A DNA stretch of 64,000 nt from Aspidiotus rigidus (GCA_035079385.1 JAVHKY010000029.1:8370001-8434000), one strand, 5' to 3'. Counted from the first letter of the stretch, positions 42,802-53,272 are shown. Translations and numbers: made by a program. Notes: a model not told the origin generated them from the sequence alone.

Positions 42802-42936
42802 TTCCCGCATACCTTGGTACAAACTGTTTTAACTGCTGTAGCTGAGGATCTTCAGTTTTCGTCAATGTATCATAAAAATCCACCTCTCTATGATGACCAG
42901 GTTTTAAAATATATCCTTCATCGTCTTCCAACATAC
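42802..42936 (-). CDS. IPK-like kinase N-lobe exon, locus G
   Basis: 135 nt, acceptor TTAACAG, donor A|GTAAGT. Reads MLEDDEGYILKPGHHREVDF then YDTLTKTEDPQLQQLKQFVP and RYAG. Same phase as locus F. Confidence 0.85.
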
Positions 42937-43022
42937 CTGTTAAGAGGGACACGTAAAAAAATTTCATACGCGTACCCGTCAGTTCTGTACGGATCTAATA
43001 AATGATGTGCACTGTGCTTTAC

Positions 43023-43100
43023 CTTCGTGACCACCCACTCGATTATCAAAAATCGAAACACGGTTGTGTAAAGTAGTGTTTTCGCCATCTTGCGTTTTTC
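43023..43100 (-). CDS. IPK-like exon with GGH motif, locus G
   Basis: 78 nt, acceptor GCTCTAG, donor G|GTAAAG. Reads KTQDGENTTLHNRVSIFDNR then VGGHEG, the N-terminal GGH motif before the N-lobe. Confidence 0.75.
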
Positions 43101-43157
43101 CTAGAGCGTGTCAATAAAATTTTAACAGTGAGATATTTTGTGCTTTTAAAATCCAAC

Positions 43158-43199
43158 CTTGCTTAAAAGTCTCTTGCCAACTCATTAGTTCTGCCGAGT
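43158..43199 (-). CDS. short linker exon, locus G
   Basis: 42 nt, acceptor CAAATCAG, donor G|GTTGGA. Reads SAELMSWQETFKQ. It keeps phase 1. Called from splice signals and phase only. Confidence 0.5.
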
Positions 43200-43303
43200 C
43201 TGATTTGGGTGAACTTTTCCACACAGCATTTGTGGAAGATTAGGCTGACTTTTTCCATTTTTTAAATATTCAGTAACCACAAGATTCAACGGAAATGACT
43301 CAC

Positions 43304-43418
43304 CATTATCATTTGCTCCATTTGTATCGGAGGTGGGAAATGAGACAGCCAATTTTTGACTTTCTTTGTACACAAACTGCAAAGCTACAAACGCGACCAG
43401 AGTTACTTTGAGTCCCAT
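43304..43418 (-). CDS. signal-peptide exon, locus G
   Basis: ATG at 43,418 (another in-frame ATG at 43,442 adds MLNFLPLK). MGLKVTLVAFVALQFVYKES looks like a secretory signal, followed by a polar linker (SDTNGANDN). Donor G|GTGAGT in phase 1. With the exons at 43,199, 43,100, 42,936, 41,256, 40,749 and 38,725 this gives a complete seven-exon gene of about 355 residues: leader, linker and full kinase domain. A secreted or ER-lumen IPK-like enzyme is the straightforward reading. Confidence 0.7.
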
Positions 43419-43444
43419 CTTCAAGGGTAGGAAATTCAACAAAA

Positions 43445-44577
43445 ATTTGAAAATACAAAACTGTTCATTTACGCAGGTTACAATGATTAGAATTTTTTTC
43501 AGGTACCTATACCCATCAAATACGTCTGTTTTCTGAAGACGTGCGCAGAATTTTCATTGTATACTGTACAGGCGACTTCACACCATTTGAGTAAACTACA
43601 TTGTAATGACGAATGAAAACTTATACCTGACACAAGTTCGGATAAAAATGAATTTTAAACGTCATGATACGAGATGTGACTCAAAGTCTATTGATGGATG
43701 ACTAGGTACTTACTTTTCTCTTGTGAAGTTTGGTATTTGATGGGTAATTTATCTTCATCCCTCAATATAGACTTTGTATCTCGGACCACGACCTTTATTG
43801 AAACTCATTTTCCTACAAACATAATAGGTAGGCTATGTTGTCATTATAAGATAATTATGATAGCAAACTAGTATGCCAGGCCCTCAAACTACCTATGCTA
43901 CGCAATAAAACATTTTTGTGACAAATCGGATCGCTTATGAAGTTATAACACAGACTAGGTGGGGTTACGCGTATACAATTGATTAACCAATACGCCCCCA
44001 ACGACTTGCGAGATGTAGTAAGAAAAGAATAACAATTAATAAACGGGATAAATAGACACAATCTCTCATACTCAGTTGACGTTAAGAAAGGATAGAAGTA
44101 TATTATAGGTATGTACTTACCTACCTCAAGAACAGAACGCCGATCAAGTTAATTTTAATTTGTACCGTTCTGTTCTCAAGGTACGTACTTCTATCCTTTC
44201 TGAACGTGAACAGACTGTAGTTTGATATTGATTTCATGTTCAAGTATCAAGATTCAAGATACCTACTTGCTATATACAGAAGACCATTCATTCATTTTGC
44301 TTCAATACTTTGCGAGATGTATAGAAATAGGTAGGTACAATCACTTAGTTCGATATTGGTTTCATGTTCAAGTATCAAGATACTATAATTATACAGACAA
44401 TCATTCATTAATTTGGCTCCAATACTCTACTTTCATTCATATTTCCCCAAACAATTGTAAGTTGCAATAGTGTCCATTCAGCTCTTATCACTTAAATTCT
44501 ATTCGGACCCAACACCGATAGCTTCACTGATAACGCAACCGGGTACATAATAGACATTGCGGGTATCGAGGTGAGCG
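43445..44577. repeat. intergenic with an inverted and a tandem repeat
   Basis: 44,075-44,131 and 44,166-44,212 are inverted copies (aaggatagaagta and caagaacagaacg words). 44,219-44,460 holds two direct copies of a ~126-bp unit (attgatttcatgttcaagta / attggtttcatgttcaagta). No gene seen. Confidence 0.65.
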
Positions 44578-44583
44578 GGTAGT
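44578..44583. repeat. left 6-bp target-site duplication of the Polinton
   Basis: ggtagt directly before the terminal repeat, identical to 60,204-60,209. The neighbouring agtagt repeat allows a shift of 3 bp, but only this register gives an exact match on both sides with a terminal AG. Confidence 0.85.
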
Positions 44584-44778
44584 AGTAGTAAGGGCGGGTC
44601 TTTGGTACACTTTCCCTATGATAAAAACTAACAAAAAATACACTCCAAAAAAAATTAACGCACAAACGTTTCCCAAAAACATTCAGACATTATTTTACTC
44701 GTTTCTCATACTTTTCCAGAGAAAATCACCGATCTGGCATAAGAAAATGGACTTTTTAAAATTGTAAGTTTCTAGACT
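44584..44778 (+). repeat. Polinton left terminal inverted repeat
   Basis: agtagtaagggcgggtcttt ... tctagact, about 95% identical by eye to the complement of 60,010-60,203. The inner 55 bp occur again just inside at about 44,808-44,862 (gagaaaatcgccgatctggt) as a direct partial copy. Confidence 0.9.
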
Positions 44779-44862
44779 ACATATTGGTTCTGACTTGTAT
44801 TTCAGACTTTTTTCAGAGAAAATCGCCGATCTGGTATAAGAAAATAGACTTTTTAATACTTA

Positions 44863-45310
44863 ATATGTACGAATTATTTTTCATGTGAGCATCGAGCAAT
44901 CTTTTTCCTCGAAGTAGAAAACGTTTGAATCTAACACATGTCAGAAAAATGCGCCTGATTGCTGATAAAAGATAAATGAATACATGAAATGAAATTCAAA
45001 ATAGTTGACGTAATTTATTAAAACAATTCGAGCTCATTTTTCGTAAATTACTTACACAATCGACGTTTGGCAAAAATCTAAAACACGAAACACTTGCAAA
45101 AAGCTTGACGAATAAACATTAAAATAAAATTAAAACTCACATTAAAAGCTGCTAAATATCAAAATATCAATTTAAATTTAATTTTAAAATAAGTTCTCAT
45201 TTGCACGATTGAGATGTCATAACTACAAGTAAGTATCAAAAAAATTGAATCATTTTTTTCCTTTATAAATGATCCAGTTTATGATTTTTATCAATTGCCT
45301 CTATGGCTTC
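44863..45310. other. no gene seen
   Basis: Subterminal part of the Polinton. AT-rich, contains no frame of note. Confidence 0.5.
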
Positions 45311-45550
45311 TCAATCCTCAATGTCATTATCGTCTTCGCTCCATGGGTGAGCTGCGTATTGGTCAGCCTCCTTAAGGATATTTACAATTTCATCCTGAAT
45401 TTCTTTTGGAAATAAATTCTGCCACGTCTTTCCCCTTTTTTTATAAGCTCGCCAGAGGCCCGACTGGACGAGATGTTTTTTGATTTCTTCTCTTTGTAAC
45501 AATAGATCTCTGTATTTTCTAAGTTTTTGGCACGTTTGAGCTTTAGCCGT
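45311..45550 (-). CDS. last exon of a spliced gene of unknown function inside the Polinton
   Basis: Acceptor CTTATTTCCAG. Reads TAKAQTCQKLRKYRDLLLQR, then EEIKKHLVQSGLWRAYKKRG, KTWQNLFPKEIQDEIVNILK and an acidic end (WSEDDNDIED) before the stop. Charged, helical, probably coiled. The reading frame joins the exons at 48,687-48,815, 49,047-49,085, 49,212-49,250 and 49,336-49,556, all in phase 0. No family recognised. An insect-type intron structure inside a Polinton suggests captured host sequence. Confidence 0.6.
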   Translation of the reverse strand, partial: TAKAQTCQKLRKYRDLLLQREEIKKHLVQSGLWRAYKKRGKTWQNLFPKEIQDEIVNILKEADQYAAHPWSEDDNDIED

Positions 45551-48500
45551 CTGGAAATAAGTGAACAGATTAATTTATTATTTCTAAAAAATACATTGAA
45601 ATAATTATTCATATCATCGTACAGATTCGGAACGAATTTTCTTTCATAAAGTTTCGAGAATAACGTGATGAAATGAGCTACATCTATCTTCAGAGTGATT
45701 TTACCTTCGAATTTTGAACAGTATGACATACCAGAAGTGAACAACGATCATTAGTCAGCAATTTTTAATGTTCACCCTAACAAATTGAGAAGTAGACTTC
45801 ATAGATCGTTCAATGAGTTATTTGAAATCGGATTAACACGAAAGAATAGAATAATATTGAAAACAATTCTCAATTTCATGATACCAGTCTAGTATATCGA
45901 TTCGTCTTCGTAGCTCAAACAACTCAAAAGGAACCTCGCCTCGTATCGAACGAAGAATAACAGGTGAAAATATCTCAGAACCTACGCTACCAATACCTTC
46001 GTTCATCATTGAATTTCATACAAATACTCTTCATTCTTGATAGTTCAATTTCAAAATGTGGGACAAAAAAAAATGAGAATTCATCCATCTTGAAATTAAA
46101 TTCAAGTTCATGTGATTACAATCTGCCGGACTCAATTCAACAAGAGAACTGTTTTCGCACGATCTATTTCATCACTTTGATGAGAGACAACTAAAGTCGA
46201 GGTCACAAATTGAATTAGCTAGATTAAAAGAAAATACTTCATTTCCGATCATTGTGAATAGAACCTTTTCAAATGAAAAACAATCGAGAAATTTCAACTG
46301 AATAATTTCATGAACTTCATCTCAGAAAAATAAACCTGAAATAACAACCTTGTAACGATCAAACAATATAGTTTACGAATTTCTTGAAAACGAAAAGGAA
46401 GCTACATTGAGTTACATGGTGACAATCGATCGAAGGTACAAAAAATCAGAAATATTGAGATGAAAATATTCTAAAACTTGACTACAAATATTTTTGTTAC
46501 CTACACCTTGGTTTTTTTTCAATTTTTTCAAAATTGAGTTAAAGGTCGATTCGGGTAGTTTTTGGGTCGTAGAACACGAATATCGCATCGAAAATGCGCG
46601 CACTCGTCGTTTTCATGGAGAAAATTGAGTTTGAAAATTGGAGAAAAATTCGCAAATTCGATTTTATCATCTTATTAGATGTATTTTTCAACGTAGAACA
46701 CGATGGTCTAGTCAAAAATGTGATCCAAGCCTTTTTTCAGTGCGAAAATCCAGTTTGAAAACTTCAAAGTCGAATTTCTCCCTCTAAAATCAGTCGTACG
46801 TTCGATTTGAGGGCGGATATGAATTTGTCGTTGAATTTTCATCCTAGATGACCCATTTTCCAGACGATCGGAGACAAAAAGTTTTTTTCGCAAAAAAAAC
46901 ACCAAGGGGTAGGCCTATACTCTTCGAATTCCGTAAAAATTCTAGATAATATATCCTGTCTCAAAATATGAAAAAATGAGAATTCAATTAAATTCGATGC
47001 ACGGCTGAGTATTCATCAAAATAATGACATCATATTCAGAAGAAACATCTTTTGTCAGCTAATTTGAATTCGTTCGAACAGAATGTACGTTTCGTATCTT
47101 AGAACCTAAAATAATGAATTCCTACAAATTCACACGTAAATGTCCTTGACGAGGAAGTGTACTTCCAGATAACGAACGCGATGTTATCATAATGTTTGTT
47201 GCAAGAAACGTCGTCATCGACAGCTGATACTCTGTTCTCGTAGTTTGCATCGATCATATATTAACGATTCTAACTCACTAAAATTACGATGTCCTTGACG
47301 AGGAAGTGTACTTCCAGATAACGAACGCGATGTTATCATAATGTTTGTTGCAAGAAACGTCGTCATCGACAGCTGATACTCTGTTCTCGTAGTTTGCATC
47401 GATCATATATTAACGATTCTAACTCACTAAAATTACGATGTCCTTGACGAGGAAGTGCACTTCCACTTAACGAACACCGTATAATCGAAAAAAACGTTCA
47501 TCGACAGCTGATATTATGTACTCTTAGTGTACGAAAAACTGTTCTCATTTCATCAATCTCTCGCCAGCAATAACCTTGACGAGGAAGTACAATTCCTGAT
47601 GTCGAATTTACTCCTAGACGAGCAAATTGTCTTTGGAGGAGCACTAACGTTCGAAATTGTGCTGTCCGTTCACTCCAACAAAAAAAATTCAATATACTCG
47701 TACATAATGACAGAAGCAAACTCGTGTATACCGTCGTGGAAGTACACTTCCTCATCAAGGACAACTTCGATAATTTTCATGCTTTGAATCTGTGCACACT
47801 CAACTAGTTGTCGAGACAATTTTGATACACAGTAGCTGACTCGCGTATACTGTTGTGGAAGTACACTTCCTCGTCAAGGACAAATGACGTTCTGTGCGAA
47901 AATCTCGTAGGCGTTGGAGTTAATATTTTATTTCGGACGATTTGTTTCAGGATTTCTGTTTTCGGGGATATTTCTTCGGGCAAATGACGTGTAATCCACT
48001 GATTCGTTTTCTTAGCTCAAACGAAAGAAAAAAATAGTGGTGTGAAAATATCTTCGTTACTCCTTGAATTTCGTACAAAAACGCTCAACATATGGGAAAA
48101 AAATGAGAATTCAATTAAATTCGATGCACAGCTGAGTATTTAGAAAAAATAATTACATTATATTAAAAAAAAAACAACTTTTGTCAGCTAATTTGAATTC
48201 GTTCGAACAGAATTTACGTTTCGTTTTTCGATCGATAGGAATCGAGCAATAACTATTTTTTTCATCTTTGTATCATAAATTATCACTCAAAAGTTTGTAT
48301 CGAACGAAAGATTTTCTTAAAATTTGATGAATTCGATGAAGTCGAGATCACAAATTAAAAGAAAATACTTCATTTCCGATCATTGTGAATAGAACCTTTT
48401 CAAATGAAAAACAATCTTGAACATAAATATGGTAACTATGGAACATTCATCGAACAGAATTCACGAATTTCACGTTCGAAAAATTAAACGAATACCCTGA

Positions 48501-48686
48501 AAGTTTTCATTGAATCGTTTGAATATGATCAGTGCTGAGAAATCAACGAATCTCGAAACGTGTACTCCCTATCGAAAGACATCAATATAATCCATCTTCG
48601 AACCAGCTCGTTTCCTAAATTACTAACTACTCTAGTTTGGTAAAATTCAATGTACCTACATGAATGAGACAACTAATCTTACTAAC
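45551..48686 (-). repeat. 3.1-kb last intron with duplicated segments
   Basis: Segments around 45,900-46,290 recur at 47,995-48,417 (for example tacttcatttccgatcattg at both 46,233 and 48,365). The stretch at 46,978-47,097 recurs at 48,108-48,226 (ttgtcagctaatttgaattc). This is a direct duplication about 1.1-2.1 kb apart, with the 149-bp repeat cluster (47,142-47,881) between. Confidence 0.65.
47142..47881. repeat. 149-bp tandem repeat with a recurring palindromic 25-mer
   Basis: The core ccttgacgaggaagtgtact then tcc occurs at 47,142, 47,291, 47,440 and 47,573 in one orientation, and inverted at 47,738 and 47,857. Each core contains the near-palindrome ggaagt-gt/ac-acttcc. The first three copies sit exactly 149 bp apart. 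Confidence 0.85.
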
Positions 48687-48815
48687 CAGGTCCCTTTCCG
48701 CAGCTATGGCACGTCCGAGATATTCCATGGCTTCTTTCTTCGTTTCTTTATGGTTTTGTTTCTCTAAAGAGAGACAAACGAGCAATTCTTCTTTGGTTAA
48801 TTTCTTGTAATCGAC
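48687..48815 (-). CDS. internal exon of the spliced Polinton gene
   Basis: 129 nt, acceptor ATATTTCAG, donor CTG|GTTAGT. Reads VDYKKLTKEELLVCLSLEKQ then NHKETKKEAMEYLGRAIAAE. Phase 0 at both ends. Confidence 0.6.
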
Positions 48816-49046
48816 CTGAAATATGAAAAGATTATTAGAATCTCGATAGTATTACCGTAGTAATAATTCAAGAATAGAATGCAAGGAAAATTGATAAGGA
48901 ATGAGATAGTTAACGAAGAATATAGACTCGCAAAGACATAAATTAACACACAACGTAATTAGTTCAAGCATACAAATATTAGTGAGGTTTACAAGACGCA
49001 ATCTCCCAAGCGCAACATCGTGTTAAAAATATTTGAAATTTCTTAC

Positions 49047-49085
49047 CCTGTAAGATGGCTTCGAATTTTCGAAGTATTCGATTAC
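49047..49085 (-). CDS. 39-nt exon of the spliced Polinton gene
   Basis: Reads VIEYFENSKPSYR. Donor AGG|GTAAGA, acceptor GCGTAAG (poor pyrimidine tract). Called for phase and position. Confidence 0.4.
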
Positions 49086-49211
49086 CTTACGCTAATGACA
49101 CATACATGCAATAACACATAATTCACAATTACAAATAAATCCTAAGAGACACGAGACACCAGAAAATGCGAATTGATTTTATTGATAAAAGCAGAAGTAA
49201 TAAATAAGTAC

Positions 49212-49250
49212 CTCGTTTTCCTGTTCTGTTTCATTAATTTCGTTCGACCC
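49212..49250 (-). CDS. 39-nt exon of the spliced Polinton gene
   Basis: Reads GSNEINETEQENE. Donor GAG|GTACTT, acceptor GTTTTGAAAG. Phase 0 at both ends. Confidence 0.4.
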
Positions 49251-49335
49251 CTTTCAAAACAAAATTGCCAAAGATGATACTATCAAATTTATGCTATTGA
49301 ATTCTCGTAAGAATAAATAAACCTGTAAAACTTAC

Positions 49336-49556
49336 AATAAATCGACAGTAAAATCGCTTTTGGCCACTGGTATAAATTTGCGACTTCATAGAGGCTATAC
49401 CTTTGCGTATTTCAACTGCGACGGTTAGGGTAGGCCTACCATCACCAGCTTCTTCGTGTGTATTATTATCTTGAACAAGCTTTGCGCCTATATTTTGGAA
49501 TTTTACATCCTTGGCATTTTGTCTCGTACAGATACGCTGGTAACAAACTGATCTCA
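49336..49556 (-). CDS. upstream exon of the spliced Polinton gene
   Basis: From a possible start MRSVCYQRICTRQNAKD onward: HEEAGDGRPTLTVAVEIRKG then IASMKSQIYTSGQKRFYCRF. Donor ATT|GTAAGT. The same frame stays open to 49,689, so the true start may lie further upstream. An additional 24-nt piece with perfect splice signals lies at 49,959-49,982 (VQDRNNNN), but it does not join this frame without a stop. Confidence 0.45.
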
Positions 49557-49999
49557 TAACAGTTGATAAACGATACATCTGAAAAGTTTTCAAGCCCAAA
49601 CCCGCATGAATCCGCTTCGTAGACTGTGTGAACACGTATTGTTCTCTCTTTTTGCAATGAATTAGATGACTTTCCCACTTACCTCTCAAAATTGTGTTTA
49701 TCGGTCAGCTCAAGACGCAAACGACATTAGATCGAATTCATGAATTATGGACTTAGCCGAATGAGATGAGAAACGTATTCCTGCAAACATATCAAAACGC
49801 CATTAGTAACGAACAGTCAACGCCGAGCAAAATGGCTACTCGTAGAGCGAGTTTCTCGTTGCTTTTCCAACGTTGGCATGAATAAGCGATCATGAATACT
49901 GCTTACTGCGTTCAAGTACCTCACATTCTAACGGCAAGACGTATTTTTACGTACTTACGTTATTGTTATTCCTATCTTGAACCTGAAAAAAATTGAACA

Positions 50000-51229
50000 C
50001 ATGAAATAAATTCGATACTTACACTAGAATGTAGTATTATTGAGTTCGGTTTCTTCGACCTATAGTATCCCGGATAACAGTAGGACGACGATCGTTCTCC
50101 ACGTAGAAATTGAAAGAGAAATGATTAGGTATTCTTTCGTAATTTGTATAAAAAAATTTTTAATACTCGATTCAAATTTATCTGAACAAGATTACAACAG
50201 ATTGTCGCACATTCGGACTTGGACTTCTGTAGCAGCGTTTTACGGTAGTATAGTTAGTTAGGGACAAATTTCGGTCGTTGTTTTCGTTATTATGTCCTTT
50301 AGTGATAAGAGTCAGTCAAGACCATTTTTCTCTTCCCAACATTTTTGTGTCAACGCGCATGCGCGGCATACCGTCGACAGAGGTTACAACTTCGGCAATT
50401 TTTCGAGAGGAAAACTTTTGTTTCATGCAATTTTTATGTAAAAATTCATTGGCGAGGTTTCAAGGAAACGTTTAAAACAAAAACGAAGAAAATTCATCGA
50501 GTGGAACCTGAGATATAGCGATTGAAACTTCGCGTTTTCCTCATTAAAAATACATTGCAACGGTCGTTTCTTTGCTCCAAGATTTCACGTTAGCATACCC
50601 CCATATTATAGTGTCTTAGTATATAGTACGTACCTAATACTAGAACGTTAATATCAAGGTGTATAGAATAGGAGGTGTGCTCATTCAGCGTATGAGTAAG
50701 GCGCAATGAACGTTTCAGTGACGTCACTCAAATGTTGGTAATACACAGCGTTTATGGCAATTTCCAAAAAAATCCAAATATACAAAAAACTGTCGACTTA
50801 ATCAAAAAATTGAAAAGAGGTAAATTTGTTTCTCGTCTAATTTTCTACCAGATGACATCCATTTTTCAACTTTTTTCTCAAGAATGTTGAACCCATGTAT
50901 TTAGATGGGACACGCGGGTTGCGTTTTGTTTACTAGCTGAATGATCACACCTCCTATTCTATACACCTTGGTTAACATGAACGAAATGCCGAGACGATCA
51001 CGAATATGGAGTCCACAATCACATGGTCTTATTTGGGCTTGCGACTGAAAATAACAATCCGTGACATCCTTCTGCGAGAATGTGACGCATGTGATCCGAA
51101 TAACATGAGTGATAAAGTTGTGAAATCATCCGTCGAAGCGCTATTGTCAACGAATTCATTGCTTTTACTTACAAATTCTGTTGTATTAGGTTTTTTCATT
51201 TTTTGTGTAAATATTACATATTTTCGAGG
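50000..51229. other. no clear gene; contains a nested MITE
   Basis: Short frames only. The composition is less AT-rich than the segment to the right. The switch to the AT-rich, intronless part occurs near 51,230. Confidence 0.45.
50655..50970. mobile_element. MITE nested in the Polinton
   Basis: 35-bp inverted ends: caaggtgtatagaataggag (50,655 onward) and its complement ending at 50,970, around about 250 bp with no ORF. The flanks gttaat / gttaac hint at a short target duplication. Confidence 0.75.
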
Positions 51230-51631
51230 CTATGAAGTTCTTGAGAAAAATTTTTCATATTTTTTATTAAATTCTGCAAAATTTTTTACTGTACCAGAAT
51301 TATTTTTATTTTGATGACTAGATGGGTTACTAACTTGTGATGTAGAATTAGTCTTATCTTTCATTTGACTCTGATTTTGATAAGATTTATTAGTAATTTT
51401 ATTTGAATCATATATAGTATCAGACTTTACTACATTTTTAAATGTGTATTGACCTAAGCAATTTCTAGTCATTTCATAACTTATCTTTCTACTATTATAT
51501 GGTATTTTATGTTCTTTTAAATATTTTAGAATAGTCTTTTCAGTTATTTTATATTTTAGAGAAAAACTTCTTACACTATTTTTCTTGAAGTCATATTCTT
51601 TTAATATTTTAATTAACTCGTTAGGAGTCAT
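51230..51631 (-). CDS. helix-turn-helix protein of the Polinton
   Basis: 133 codons, intronless. Residues about 15-50 (VRSFSLKYKITEKTILKYLK then EHKIPYN) read as a helix-turn-helix DNA-binding domain. The rest is Asn/Ser/Lys-rich and probably disordered. A TATATAAATA-like box lies just before the ATG at 51,631. It could be a regulator of the element. The specific family is not recognised. Confidence 0.6.
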   Translation of the reverse strand: MTPNELIKILKEYDFKKNSVRSFSLKYKITEKTILKYLKEHKIPYNSRKISYEMTRNCLGQYTFKNVVKSDTIYDSNKITNKSYQNQSQMKDKTNSTSQVSNPSSHQNKNNSGTVKNFAEFNKKYEKFFSRTS

Positions 51632-51796
51632 TTATTTATATAAAATGTTTATTTTTTTTTTCCATACCATACTTCCTTACAATATTACCTTATTTCTGCA
51701 CCATATTACCTTACAATATTATCATATTACTTTACTTTATCTTATTACTTTACCTTACCATACAATATAAAAAAATATAAAATTTTATTTTAATAA

Positions 51797-52435
51797 ATGG
51801 AAAGTCAAATAAAAAGATACATGCCCTCCAAAAATGAGCTGGAAGGTCTAGATAGAATAATTTCAAAAAATAAAGAATTGGAAGAATTGATAAGAAGTGA
51901 GGAAAGTAATTTAGAAAGAATAATTCAAGCTATTGATGGATTAAAAAATATAAATAATAATATGAAGACTATTATGAAGCAGTTCTTTATAGCTCTTCAA
52001 CAAACAAGTATGACTTCGGATATTTATAAATATGCAAATTTTAAAAATCAAGAGTTGATAGAAACCCTACTTGAAAGGGAGGAGAAATATAAGAAAATCA
52101 TAAAATCTCAAGCTGAAAAGCATAATGATAATTCTGGAGTTGAAGAACTAAATAATGTCTTCTCAACTATAATTGTAGACTCTAAGGATAAGAAATTATC
52201 AAAGTATATGAAGAAAACCTTAAAAGATATAAAATTTCATGATGATTTTAAACCTGCATTTTCAGAAGTAGGCACTAAAGAATTCACTCGTGATGAATTG
52301 AAACACATGAAATCTGACCCTAAAAAAGGACCTAGATTTAATAACATTAAGAATAAAATAACTACTGTGAATGTCCCTAGTATAAATAATGATGCAACTA
52401 GGTATCATACAACAATAGAAATGATTCTTTTTTAA
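51797..52435 (+). CDS. coiled-coil protein of the Polinton, unknown function
   Basis: 212 codons. Residues 1-120 are heptad-rich and charged (NKELEELIRSEESNLERIIQ). The C-terminal 60 residues are basic (ELKHMKSDPKKGPRF). It is divergently arranged with the helix-turn-helix gene, the two starts 165 bp apart. Possibly a structural or DNA-associated protein. No homologue recognised. Confidence 0.6.
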   Translation: MESQIKRYMPSKNELEGLDRIISKNKELEELIRSEESNLERIIQAIDGLKNINNNMKTIMKQFFIALQQTSMTSDIYKYANFKNQELIETLLEREEKYKKIIKSQAEKHNDNSGVEELNNVFSTIIVDSKDKKLSKYMKKTLKDIKFHDDFKPAFSEVGTKEFTRDELKHMKSDPKKGPRFNNIKNKITTVNVPSINNDATRYHTTIEMILF

Positions 52436-52723
52436 TAGATTTTGATTATTTGTCTATATTAGGATGGTTTTATACCTATTTTGACTAAGTTTTTATGTCT
52501 ATTTTAAGAGAGAATGTCTTGGAAGGTTTTGGTAAGAATTTAAGTTGTTTTTGGGAAGGATTTATGCCGGTTTTGTGTTGGTTTATATGTCTTGGAATGT
52601 TTTATGTTGGTTTTATGTCGGTTTATATGTCTGTTTTTATGTCTATTTTAGGAAGGTCATTGTGTAAATAAATTTCTTCTTAAAAATTTTCTTACATAAA
52701 TAATTTAAAATATTTTAAGAAAG
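52436..52723 (+). repeat. T/G-skewed degenerate repeat between Polinton genes
   Basis: The plus strand is almost free of C, with repeated tttatgtc(t/g)gttttatg words for about 230 bp. Not coding. Confidence 0.65.
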
Positions 52724-53200
52724 ATGGAAAACAAATCTCTGATCATCAAGTTAGCACAAAATGAAAGATATTGCTCTAAGTGTAAAAAGGTGAAGAATGT
52801 AAATGAATTTGAACAATCACCTTCAAATAAAGTCCTTAGATCGATTGAAAATAACACTCCAACAATGTGTACGGAATGTGCTACTCCACCTAAAACTAAA
52901 ATGACAATAGATTTATCACAAAATGAAAAATATTGTACAGGTTGTAAGTCTGTAAAAGATCAAAAGGATTTTAGTAATAAACAAGATTATTGTAAAGAAT
53001 GCAAGAGTAAATTAATGAAAGAATATTATGAGAAGAATAGAAATGATCATAAAACAGTAGTTCTAAAAAATTATAAAAGCAAACAAGTGAAAACTGCTTG
53101 TGAATGTGGAAGAACTGTTTTGTTAGTTTCACTCAAAGCTCATAAGACAACTCAAATACACAAAGATATGTTAGAAATAAAACAACAGTTTAAAAAATAA
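52724..53200 (+). CDS. multi-zinc-finger protein of the Polinton
   Basis: 158 codons. Two related modules of the form CxxCKxVKxxxxF...CxxC (ERYCSKCKKVKNVNEFE at about 16-32 and EKYCTGCKSVKDQKDFS at about 68-84, the second closing with YCKECKSK) and a C-terminal CECGRTVLLVSLKAHKTTQ with HKDM that looks like a C2H2-type finger. Similar small zinc proteins occur in large DNA viruses and Polintons. Nucleic-acid binding is inferred. It lies 72 bp upstream of the polymerase. Confidence 0.65.
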   Translation: MENKSLIIKLAQNERYCSKCKKVKNVNEFEQSPSNKVLRSIENNTPTMCTECATPPKTKMTIDLSQNEKYCTGCKSVKDQKDFSNKQDYCKECKSKLMKEYYEKNRNDHKTVVLKNYKSKQVKTACECGRTVLLVSLKAHKTTQIHKDMLEIKQQFKK

Positions 53201-53272
53201 TTTTTTCTTTTAAAAATTTTTTTCTTAATAAATAAAAAGGAAAACTTCATTAAGAAAAACATTGATATTAAA

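Noticed and set aside
49959..49982. 24-nt micro-exon VQDRNNNN with perfect splice signals
   Set aside because: The next candidate exon (EYVSHLIRLSP) reaches a stop in the same phase, so it cannot be tied to the spliced Polinton gene; it may be untranslated.
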